From a bacterium Ga0077546 (lineage in GTDB: Bacteria; Cyanobacteriota; Vampirovibrionia; Obscuribacterales; Obscuribacteraceae), in the NCBI GenBank assembly GCA_001464165.1, contig LNEX01000542.1:1-5279 (forward strand): 5,279 nucleotides of DNA, read 5' to 3'. The position numbers were made by a program, and so were the translations under genes. The notes under the pieces were generated by a model. It searched no databases. It was given only the letters and a program-made list of their open reading frames with translations, and had not been told where the DNA came from. Shown piece by piece: positions 1 to 5,279 of the stretch (its first letter is position 1; each line of letters begins with the position of its first letter).

Positions 1-1
1 A

Positions 2-334
2 AATCCACAAAATCCCAAGCAAAAGCTGAAGATTGAAGCAGCCAAAGTGCCTGTTTTTAGAGCAGGTCAAGAACTCAAAGACATTACTGATGGTAAGGCA
101 AAAATGCCTGCGATGCCTAAGTCAGTAGCTGCTCCTGAGCCTAAGCCTGAACCTAAAAAAGCAGCTAAGCCAGCTGCTAAAAAAGCTGCAGCTAAACCCG
201 CTAAAAAAGCCGCAGCTAAAAAGTCTGCAGCGAAGAAGCCTGTGGCTAAGAAAGCTGCAGCTAAACCAGCTAAGAAAGCGGTGGCTAAAAAGCCTGTAGC
301 AAAGAAGCCAGTGGCTAAGAAGAAAAAACGCTAA
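2..334 (+). CDS. HU-family DNA-binding protein with Lys/Ala-rich C-terminal tail (5' part outside window)
   Basis: This is the 3' portion of an hup-like gene. HU is a small dimeric nucleoid protein that bends and compacts DNA. The frame is open from the first base, and the first codons read NPQNPKQKLKIEAAKVPVF followed by RAGQELKD. This matches the end of the HU fold: the DNA-contacting arm with its NPQ motif, then the 'K(V)P.F.AG.ELKD' last strand and helix. About 110 residues are visible. Roughly the last 75 form a tail that begins with Pro/Glu/Lys (PEPKPEPKK) and continues as AAKK, AAAKPAKK and KKPVAKK repeats, ending KKKKR. Such histone H1-like tails are known on actinobacterial HupB/Hlp and increase DNA affinity and compaction; that role here is inferred. 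An in-frame GTG at 47 is only an internal Val, because homology continues upstream of it. The real start lies left of the window. The gene converges on the infB-CPBP cluster. Family assignment is firm; HU versus IHF subtype and gene name are not resolvable from the fragment. Confidence 0.88.
   Translation, partial: NPQNPKQKLKIEAAKVPVFRAGQELKDITDGKAKMPAMPKSVAAPEPKPEPKKAAKPAAKKAAAKPAKKAAAKKSAAKKPVAKKAAAKPAKKAVAKKPVAKKPVAKKKKR
182..322 (+). repeat. Degenerate in-frame repeats encoding the HU tail
   Basis: Two 42-nt near-copies, at 182-223 and 251-292, encode KAAAKPAKKAAAKK and KAAAKPAKKAVAKK. By hand alignment they differ at 5 positions, mostly third bases. Three overlapping KKPVAKK units lie at 233-253, 287-307 and 302-322. 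The amino acid pattern is better kept than the bases, so the repeat looks selected at the protein level. Internal duplication or slippage probably shaped its length, and copy number may vary between strains. Confidence 0.8.
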
Positions 335-369
335 CTTTTAGCTTAGTCTCTAAGTTATCGATAAATTCT

Positions 370-401
370 GAAAGAGAGAGAGCTTAGGTTCTCTCTCTTT
401 C
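370..401. terminator. Putative bidirectional intrinsic terminator hairpin
   Basis: Bases 370-383 pair with 388-401: 14 pairs with one G-T wobble and a 4-nt loop at 384-387. The outer 12 pairs are an unbroken purine/pyrimidine stem (GAAAGAGAGAGA against TCTCTCTCTTTC). It starts 35 nt after the HU stop on the plus strand and 5 nt after the CPBP stop on the minus strand, in the only gap between convergent genes. Neither side has a classic T-run: the plus-strand exit reads TTATGTTATGT and the minus-strand exit AGAATTTATC. Termination strength is therefore uncertain, but position and stem quality favour a shared terminator. A weaker 5-bp hairpin (342-346 with 350-354) sits just upstream on the HU side. 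Confidence 0.7.
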
Positions 402-406
402 TTATG

Positions 407-1018
407 TTATGTCTTGATATAACGCAGCACGTTGATGCTAACAAGATTTACAAGGGCGTGGGCTGCTACTGGGGCAAATATTGAGCCAGTGCTGGCCATG
501 AGAAAGCTCATTACTAGACCCACGCCAAAGGCCCAAATGGCGTAGGGATAGTAGTAAAAAGAAGGCAGGTGTGCCAAGCCGAAGCAAATAGATGATGTGG
601 CAATGCCACCGCTGGCTTCAACTACGCCACGAAAAAAAACTTCTTCGCAGAAGCCGGAGGCGAGTGAGAGTAAGACACTATCAGCAAAAGTTAGTTGGCC
701 AAATATTGGGATCATTTCGTGCTTGAGCAAGTCATGCATCGATTGAAAAATAAAGAAACGATGGGCTAGTTTTTGCGATAGATAGAGAATCGCCATATTG
801 ATTGTTGAAATAGCCAACCCGGCAGAAATACCCCAAAGCAGTGTGCCTAAATTGAATTTGAAGAGAGCGCGCAAATCAATTTCACCAAAATAGCACCAAG
901 CTGTGGTGACAAGCAGTAGCAGTGCTTCTATCGCGATGCTTATGGTGACAATAGTTTGTCTATCGAATGGTTCTTCAGTTTTCTCTGAAGTCTGAAAGCG
1001 CTCAGGCCTTTTTAGCAT
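407..1018 (-). CDS. CPBP-family (Abi/CAAX-like) intramembrane metalloprotease
   Basis: A 203-residue integral membrane protein of the CPBP family (Rce1/CAAX-prenyl-protease-like, also called Abi). These are glutamate-dependent membrane proteases; in bacteria the substrates are mostly unknown, and some members act in bacteriocin immunity. All three family motifs are present: EEVFFRG at 125-131 (catalytic Glu pair and Arg), FGLAH at 146-150 (His150), and HALVN at 187-191 (His187, Asn191). Hydrophobic segments lie at about 23-44, 57-80, 112-124, 137-150, 157-177 and 179-197, after a charged cytosolic-looking N-terminus. The ATG at 1018 overlaps the end of truB by 17 bp and is preceded by GGAGG (1031-1035) with 12-nt spacing, which supports this start. 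It is the last gene of the infB cluster and ends right at the terminator hairpin. Prenyl processing should not be assumed; no substrate can be deduced. Family is secure, function unknown. Confidence 0.9.
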   Translation of the reverse strand: MLKRPERFQTSEKTEEPFDRQTIVTISIAIEALLLLVTTAWCYFGEIDLRALFKFNLGTLLWGISAGLAISTINMAILYLSQKLAHRFFIFQSMHDLLKHEMIPIFGQLTFADSVLLSLASGFCEEVFFRGVVEASGGIATSSICFGLAHLPSFYYYPYAIWAFGVGLVMSFLMASTGSIFAPVAAHALVNLVSINVLRYIKT

Positions 1019-1973
1019 TGCTAAATACTACCTCCGGGCTGATTACACAAAGGTTTTGCTGCAAATCGATAGCATCTATTTTGCCTACCAAGGTGCTGGT
1101 CTGCTCGGGGTTGTCTTGGCGAATCAAGACAAATTGTGATACAGAAAGATTGCAGTTCTCTGGCGCGGGCATGCTTACTTTTTGACCCATGCAGAATTTG
1201 CTGATTTGTTCTTGGTTGCAGACTATTTGGCTTAGTGGGAGGGCCTTTTCTACGGGGCACATGGCTGCCAATAAAAGCTCCCGGCCTTGAGCTTTTAATT
1301 CAGCAAGTTGTTCAAACGATTGAGCTTCGCCAATGTCGAATGTGCCAGAGCGTTCTCTCACGAGAGATTTCAATGTGCCGCCTAAACCAAGGGCTGCTCC
1401 AAGATCTCGAGCAATAGAGCGAATATAGGTACCCTTTGAGCAATCAATGCGCGCGGTCACCACCGGTAGGGCTATATCAACTAGTGATATATCATTGATG
1501 GTCACTTGCCTTGTGGGTATTTCAATGTCGAGAGCCGCTAAATCCGCTCCTGAGCGTGCGAGATTGTAGAGCCTTTCGCCTTTGACGTGGATAGCGCTAT
1601 AGATTGGCGGAATTTGATTGATTTCACCAGAGAATTTTTGCAACTCTGAGGCTATCTGAGCATTCGTTAGAGTGGCTGGTACGGGCTTACTTTCAATTAT
1701 TGCCCCTTCCATGTCGTCGGTTTCGGTTTGCACGCCGAGCAGTATTTCGGCTAAATATGCTTTGTCATCACTAAGAAAGCGCAGTAGGCGGCAGGCTTTG
1801 CCTACGGCTACTACCATTACGCCTGATGCTAACGGGTCAAGCGTTCCGGCGTGGCCAACTTGTTTAATTGCAGTGAGTTTTCTCACTCGAGCAACAACGT
1901 CGTGTGAGGTTATGCCAACCGGTTTTACGATGTTGAAAAAGCCGATCACTTCGGCTTCTGGCTCAGACTTCAC
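1002..1973 (-). CDS. truB: tRNA pseudouridine(55) synthase TruB
   Basis: TruB isomerises U55 in the T-psi-C loop of nearly all tRNAs and also acts as a tRNA folding chaperone in the cytosol. At 323 residues it has the usual length. Motifs run in order: KPVGITSHD at 18-25 (motif I), GHAGTLDPLASGV at 40-52 with catalytic Asp46, KAYLAEILLG at 71-80 holding the conserved active-site Tyr73, PPIYSAIHVKGERLYNLAR at 122-140, and CSKGTYIRSIARDLG at 178-192. The last ~75 residues, from about 245, are a divergent PUA-like C-terminal domain. The start is GTG at 1973, overlapping the rbfA end by 11 bp. It is the most upstream start possible, because an in-frame stop lies at 2001-2003 with no other start codon between. 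No clear SD precedes it, so translation is probably coupled to rbfA. A second in-frame GTG lies at 1949, just before the conserved GFFN, and cannot be excluded. Nothing in the catalytic core looks damaged. Confidence 0.96.
   Translation of the reverse strand: MKSEPEAEVIGFFNIVKPVGITSHDVVARVRKLTAIKQVGHAGTLDPLASGVMVVAVGKACRLLRFLSDDKAYLAEILLGVQTETDDMEGAIIESKPVPATLTNAQIASELQKFSGEINQIPPIYSAIHVKGERLYNLARSGADLAALDIEIPTRQVTINDISLVDIALPVVTARIDCSKGTYIRSIARDLGAALGLGGTLKSLVRERSGTFDIGEAQSFEQLAELKAQGRELLLAAMCPVEKALPLSQIVCNQEQISKFCMGQKVSMPAPENCNLSVSQFVLIRQDNPEQTSTLVGKIDAIDLQQNLCVISPEVVFSNAKKA
1031..1035 (-). promoter_or_regulatory. Shine-Dalgarno site for the CPBP protease gene, inside truB
   Basis: The minus strand reads GGAGG here, 12 nt before the ATG at 1018. 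The spacing is a little long, but this is the best SD match seen at any start in the window. It lies within the last codons of truB, so the CPBP gene has its own ribosome entry signal as well as possible coupling to truB translation. Confidence 0.6.
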
Positions 1974-2394
1974 CGCGAGAAATTTTGCCGAGCAGGTCTG
2001 TTACTTTTGAGCCACGCTCTAGAGAGGTGTCGAGCTTGAAGACCATTTCGGGGGCAAAGCGCAGACCCAGTCGTCTGCAAATTTCACCGCGAATAAATCC
2101 AGCTTGTTCGTTTAAACATTCCACCACTTTTTCAGCAGCTAAATCGGCCGCTGCTGCAGCACTTACTTGTGGCTTCTGTTCAGCTTGATCTTCTGCTTTG
2201 CCCGCGGGAACTTCAGTTTTAGCTGGTGCGAATACTGAAATATGAATTTTGGTTGATCGTAAATCAGAAGTGCATTCGACTTCGGTTATTGAAATAAGGC
2301 CGGTTAGGCGCTCGTCTCTGAGATCTCGCTGAATCATCTCAGCGAGTTCTTTCTTGATTGATTGAGAAACTCTCAAGGCACGCTCAGCTGTCAT
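1963..2394 (-). CDS. rbfA: 30S ribosome-binding factor RbfA
   Basis: RbfA binds the immature 30S subunit and helps late maturation of the 16S rRNA 5' end (helix 1); it is also needed for cold growth in several bacteria. The 143-residue protein has the single KH-like fold: N-terminal helix RALRVSQSIKKELAEMIQRD at 5-24, first strand region LTGLISITEVECTSD at 30-44, central strand KIHISVF at 49-55, and the diagnostic C-terminal block GFIRGEICRRLGLRFAPEMV with LDTSLERGSKV at 99-131. Residues ~57-86 form an Ala/Glu/Lys-rich low-complexity stretch where most family members have a short loop, making it slightly longer than usual. The ATG at 2394 is preceded by a weak AAGG (2400-2403, 5-nt spacing) in the 22-nt gap after infB. 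The gene overlaps truB by 11 bp at its 3' end. The identification is very secure. Confidence 0.95.
   Translation of the reverse strand: MTAERALRVSQSIKKELAEMIQRDLRDERLTGLISITEVECTSDLRSTKIHISVFAPAKTEVPAGKAEDQAEQKPQVSAAAAADLAAEKVVECLNEQAGFIRGEICRRLGLRFAPEMVFKLDTSLERGSKVTDLLGKISRGEV
2137..2226 (-). other. Low-complexity Ala/Glu/Lys insertion within rbfA
   Basis: This stretch encodes RbfA residues ~57-86, rich in Ala, Glu, Lys, Pro and Gln. It contains VSAAAAADLAAEKV, which could extend the following helix. It lies between the central beta strand and the second conserved helix of the KH-like fold, where typical RbfA proteins have a loop of only a few residues. The reading frame and flanking motifs are intact, so it looks like a tolerated, probably disordered loop rather than damage. 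Confidence 0.6.
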
Positions 2395-2416
2395 GACACC
2401 CTTTTATATTTTGTTG

Positions 2417-5279
2417 TTAGTTATTGGGAATATCAGTACGTCTGGTTTCAGTAACGATAAAGAAATTGACCTTATCGCCGGTTTGCAGATCTGTGAATTT
2501 CTCGAAGCTCATACCGCATTCAAAACCAGTAGCAACTTCTTTGACGTCGTCTTTGAAGCGCTTCAGTGTCTCTAGTTTGCCTTCCCATATCTGCGTGCCG
2601 CCACGTTCGATACGGGCGATGGCACCGCGTTGAACTTTACCGCTCAACACCATGCAGCCTGCAATCATCGTGCCTTTACCAACTTTGAAGACTTGTCTGA
2701 CTTCGGCTTGACCGATGTTGACTTCTTCTCTGATTGGTTTGAGCAGACCTTGAATGGCCTTGGTCAGATCATCAGTAATTTGGTAGATGATGCTATAGGT
2801 GCGGATATCAACGCCGTTGGCATCAGCTACACTGCTGGCATTCTGGTCTGGCTGAACGTTGAAACCAACGACAATGGCATTTGAAGAAGCTGCGAGGTTG
2901 ACGTCGTTTTCTGAAATCGCACCAGATGCAGTGCGCAGTACGCGCACCTGAACCTCTGAAGAAGTTAGCTTTCTAATCTGATCGGCAATTGCTTCTGCGG
3001 TACCTTGGACGTCAGCTTTCACGATAACATTCAAGTCTTTCACTTCACCGGCTTCAATCATCTCGTGCAGAGATTCAAGGGTAACGTGGTGATGTGAACG
3101 AGCTTCAGGGCTGCGGCGTGACTCGGCAATAACTTTCATTGCCTGCGAATCGCTCACGACTTCAAAACGGTCACCGGCTTGCGGTACTTCATCTAGACCA
3201 AGTACTTCAACAGGCATTGATGGGCCTGCTGCCTTAACTCTCTGGCCGCGGTCATCAAACAGTGCCCGCACTCTGCCACATTTGCTACCGGCAACTATGA
3301 AGTCGCCTTCTCTCAATGTGCCATTTTCGACTAGGGCCGTGGCAACAGCTCCCTTGCCGCGTGAAAGTTCGGCTTCAATTATGACACCCACTGCTGGTTT
3401 GTCTGGGTTAGCACGCAAGTCGAGAATGTCAGACACCAGCAAGATCATCTCAAGCAGCTCATCTAAACCAGTACGCTTTTTGGCTGATACCATGCAAGTT
3501 ACAGTGTCGCCACCAAATTTCTCAGCGACTAGATCGTATGTCATCAGTTGATTGAGAACACGATCAGGATCAGCTTCATGTTTATCGACTTTGTTTACAG
3601 CCACAATAATTTGCACGCCAGCTGCTTTGGCATGGTCGATGGCTTCAATGGTTTGTGGCATAACGCCATCGTCGGCCGCTACTACCAAGATGGCAATGTC
3701 AGTGACTTTAGCACCCCGAGCACGCATAGCGGTGAAAGCTTCGTGGCCCGGTGTATCAAGGAAGACAATTTGGCGCATGTGGCCTTCTTTGTCTGGTACT
3801 TCAACGTGATAAGCGCCAATGTGTTGTGTGATACCACCGTGTTCTGCATCGGTGAGCAAAAACTTGGTTTGTCTAAGACCCATGATTGTTACCACTGGTG
3901 GGCGATTGACGAGAGCAGCTTGCTCTTCTTCGGTCAATTCTGCCACCACTTCGGCTGGAGCTTCTTCGCCAGTACTTTCCTCAACAGAGAGTACTTCGTA
4001 TTCCATTTCTATTGCTAATTCTTTGGCTAGCTCGAACTCAACCATCATGTTGACGGTGCGAGCTATTCCTTTCATGAACAGGCGTTTGATAACTTCGGTC
4101 TCTGGCACACCCATTTTAGCTGCCAGTTCTTGCACGGTGATGTTAGTAGTTATGACAATTGCTTTTGGCAATTCAGCCACAACGGGTACTTTCTTCTCTT
4201 CTTTCTTTGGCGCATGTCTATCTGATGGGCTAGGTCGATGAGATTTTGGTGGACGGGGTGGGGTAGCACGCATCGATGGTGCAGCAATCCGAGTTGGCAC
4301 CGATGGAGACATTGGTCTGACACCAGGGCCACGATTTTGTTGCTCGTTTTCGTCTTTGGTCTCTTTCTTCTTCGGTTTAGGCTCGGGCTTAACTTCTTCT
4401 TTAGCTTTGGCTGGAGGTTCTTTGGCTTTTGGTGGTTCGACTACTTGCTTAGCTTTTTGAGCGTCAAGTTTACGAATGACTCTTGGGGCAAATTTTGATG
4501 AGTCAGACCATTCATTGCCTGTGGCTCGAGGCTGAAGGGCTGGTAATTCTTCCTCTTCTTCAACCGGTGCAACGCTTTCTGGCTCGAACGAGAGTGCTTG
4601 TTCTTCTACCACTGGTGGTGTTTCTACCGTGGTCGGTGATTCTTGAACAGTTTCGCTGGTGTGCTTCGTTGCCGTTGTGCTTGCATCTGCTAGTGCCTCT
4701 GCTGATACTGCTGGTTCTGTGACAGCAGGGCTAACAGTCTGTGGCTCTTCACGAGTAGCGGTTACGGTCTGGGCAGGAGCGATAGTAGCTGGCAATGGTT
4801 GTCCTTGGCTTAATTGAGAAGATGGAACTGCTTGGCTAGTTGAAGTTGTTTGGCTGGATGGAGCTACTTGGCCCCCAGAAGCTCTATCTGTGGCCGGAGC
4901 TGTTGCAGCGCCGGCTTGGGTGGCATGGGCTGCCGAAGCTCCAGCGGCATCGCCAATGGGCAAGAAATGAGGCTGAGGTATCGTGCCGTCAGCGTTCGGC
5001 CTTTCAGGCCGGTAGCGAGAGAGTACGCGAGGCTTAACCGCCGCTGGTTGCGGCGCTGGCGGCACAGCCGCTTTGGTGGTTGTCGCTTTGCCTGGTTGAG
5101 GTGTTGTTTTTGCCATTTTGCCCTTTTCAGCGCCTTCTGGCTGCTGCTTCTTCTTTGCGAACGCAGCTATTACTTTGTCCTGGCCGATTTTGTCAACGGT
5201 GCTGGAGTGGCTCTTGATGTCATAACCAAGTTCGCGCAAAGTGTTGATGATGTCCTGGTTAGGAACGTTCATCTTGCGC
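2417..5279 (-). CDS. infB: Translation initiation factor IF2, 5' end outside window, G1/P-loop missing
   Basis: IF2 is the GTPase that places fMet-tRNA on the 30S subunit and promotes 50S joining. Numbering here is from the ATG at 5272. Residues 1-40 are an IF2_N module ([20 protein letters not shown], then SHSST). Residues ~45-365 are a disordered linker, Thr/Ala/Pro/Gln-rich, then acidic (218-243), then Lys/Pro/Glu-rich (270-310). A second IF2_N module ([20 protein letters not shown]) spans ~372-430, and the G domain ~457-615. G2 (GGITQHIGA, 479-487), G3 (DTPGH, 506-510, with catalytic His510), G4 (NKVD, 560-563) and G5 (SAK, 596-598) are intact. G1 is not: VVTIMG ends at 465 and LRQTKF follows, so GHVDHGKT is lost with about 12 residues. 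Domain II (~620-715), domain III ([14 protein letters not shown], ~730-840) and the C-terminal fMet-tRNA-binding barrel to 951 look complete. The ATG at 5272 is probably internal: RK precedes it in frame, and the homologous module starts about ten residues earlier. The gene leads the cluster, 22 nt before rbfA. Identity is certain; functionality is doubtful. Confidence 0.96.
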   Translation of the reverse strand, partial: RKMNVPNQDIINTLRELGYDIKSHSSTVDKIGQDKVIAAFAKKKQQPEGAEKGKMAKTTPQPGKATTTKAAVPPAPQPAAVKPRVLSRYRPERPNADGTIPQPHFLPIGDAAGASAAHATQAGAATAPATDRASGGQVAPSSQTTSTSQAVPSSQLSQGQPLPATIAPAQTVTATREEPQTVSPAVTEPAVSAEALADASTTATKHTSETVQESPTTVETPPVVEEQALSFEPESVAPVEEEEELPALQPRATGNEWSDSSKFAPRVIRKLDAQKAKQVVEPPKAKEPPAKAKEEVKPEPKPKKKETKDENEQQNRGPGVRPMSPSVPTRIAAPSMRATPPRPPKSHRPSPSDRHAPKKEEKKVPVVAELPKAIVITTNITVQELAAKMGVPETEVIKRLFMKGIARTVNMMVEFELAKELAIEMEYEVLSVEESTGEEAPAEVVAELTEEEQAALVNRPPVVTIMGLRQTKFLLTDAEHGGITQHIGAYHVEVPDKEGHMRQIVFLDTPGHEAFTAMRARGAKVTDIAILVVAADDGVMPQTIEAIDHAKAAGVQIIVAVNKVDKHEADPDRVLNQLMTYDLVAEKFGGDTVTCMVSAKKRTGLDELLEMILLVSDILDLRANPDKPAVGVIIEAELSRGKGAVATALVENGTLREGDFIVAGSKCGRVRALFDDRGQRVKAAGPSMPVEVLGLDEVPQAGDRFEVVSDSQAMKVIAESRRSPEARSHHHVTLESLHEMIEAGEVKDLNVIVKADVQGTAEAIADQIRKLTSSEVQVRVLRTASGAISENDVNLAASSNAIVVGFNVQPDQNASSVADANGVDIRTYSIIYQITDDLTKAIQGLLKPIREEVNIGQAEVRQVFKVGKGTMIAGCMVLSGKVQRGAIARIERGGTQIWEGKLETLKRFKDDVKEVATGFECGMSFEKFTDLQTGDKVNFFIVTETRRTDIPNN
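3875..3880 (-). other. infB: Junction of an in-frame deletion removing the IF2 P-loop
   Basis: On the minus strand the codons read ATG GGT, then CTT AGA CAA ACC AAG (M-G, then L-R-Q-T-K). In every well-known IF2 the Met-Gly is followed by HVDHGKT(S/T)LLD and a short helix ending in (I/L)R.TK. The left half of the join matches the strand before the loop and the right half matches the end of the helix after it. What lies between, about 12 residues or 36 nt, is gone with the frame kept. The other frames here do not encode HVDHGK, so this is missing DNA and not a frameshift. The exact breakpoint is uncertain by a residue or so, because L466 could align with the last helix residue. Confidence 0.85.

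Noticed and set aside
47..334. A separate 95-residue Lys-rich protein starting at the GTG at 47
   Set aside because: The frame stays open to the window edge and the preceding 15 codons match the HU arm, so the GTG is an internal valine.
1485..1494. The palindrome TGATATATCA as an operator
   Set aside because: It is inside the truB coding sequence in an AT-rich codon stretch (Asp-Ile repeats), with no promoter nearby.
1672..2010. A 112-codon plus-strand open frame across truB and rbfA
   Set aside because: It is the complement of the catalytic TruB segment; its composition is that expected from reading a real gene backwards.
3820..3910. A frameshift or sequencing indel hiding the IF2 P-loop in another frame
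   Set aside because: All three minus-strand frames were checked for HVDHGK-like residues and none has them; the flanks are in the same frame. Bases are absent, not shifted.
3548..4018. A 156-codon open frame on the plus strand, antisense to infB
   Set aside because: It lies wholly opposite strongly conserved IF2 G-domain coding sequence and has no recognisable motif; it is a shadow frame.
4997..5011. A 6-bp hairpin (CGGCCT/AGGCCG) that might be a terminator or attenuator
   Set aside because: It sits within the infB linker codons, has a 3-nt loop and no T-run, and is short enough to arise by chance.
1..5279. A new defence, mobile or CRISPR-like system
   Set aside because: All the coding space is taken by five recognisable families. 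There are no transposase, integrase, spaced repeats, toxin-antitoxin pairs or effector domains; the CPBP protease alone is not evidence of a defence locus.

Overview
The window is ordinary bacterial housekeeping DNA with one striking defect. It holds a rightward gene fragment at the left edge and a leftward cluster of four genes filling the rest. The two transcription units converge on a short intergenic gap with a strong hairpin. Coding density is very high, the standard code fits (TAA and TGA stops), and base composition looks roughly balanced by eye.

Left edge (2-334, +): the 3' part of an HU-family nucleoid protein whose conserved C-terminal arm runs into a long Lys/Ala/Pro tail like that of histone H1. 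Gap (335-406): a 14-bp inverted repeat that could terminate transcription from both sides. Right (5279 down to 407, -): infB (IF2), rbfA (30S maturation factor), truB (tRNA pseudouridine-55 synthase) and a CPBP-family membrane protease. They are spaced 22 nt apart, then overlap by 11 and 17 bp, so they are almost certainly one co-transcribed unit. infB-rbfA-truB is the classic nusA-infB operon core. The CPBP gene sits where ribF often follows truB.

The most important observation is in infB. The IF2 GTPase domain has intact G2, G3, G4 and G5 motifs, but the P-loop (G1, GHVDHGKT) is absent. The reading passes from the beta strand ending VVTIMG directly into [18 protein letters not shown], so about 12 residues (about 36 nt) are missing in frame at 3877/3878. 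IF2 is normally essential and cannot bind GTP in the usual way without this loop. This is either an assembly or sequence artefact, a real lesion tolerated because another infB exists, or, least likely, a functional divergence.

Organism (inference): the IF2 N-terminus with its 'KSHSST' motif, the TruB segments 'KAY.A.I..GV.T.TDD.EG.II' and 'G..N..KP.G.TSHD', and the multi-Lys-tailed HU suggest the Cyanobacteriota, perhaps a non-photosynthetic (Melainabacteria/Vampirovibrionia-type) lineage. This rests on remembered motif similarity only. I see no mobile element, CRISPR array, RNA gene or new multigene system here.
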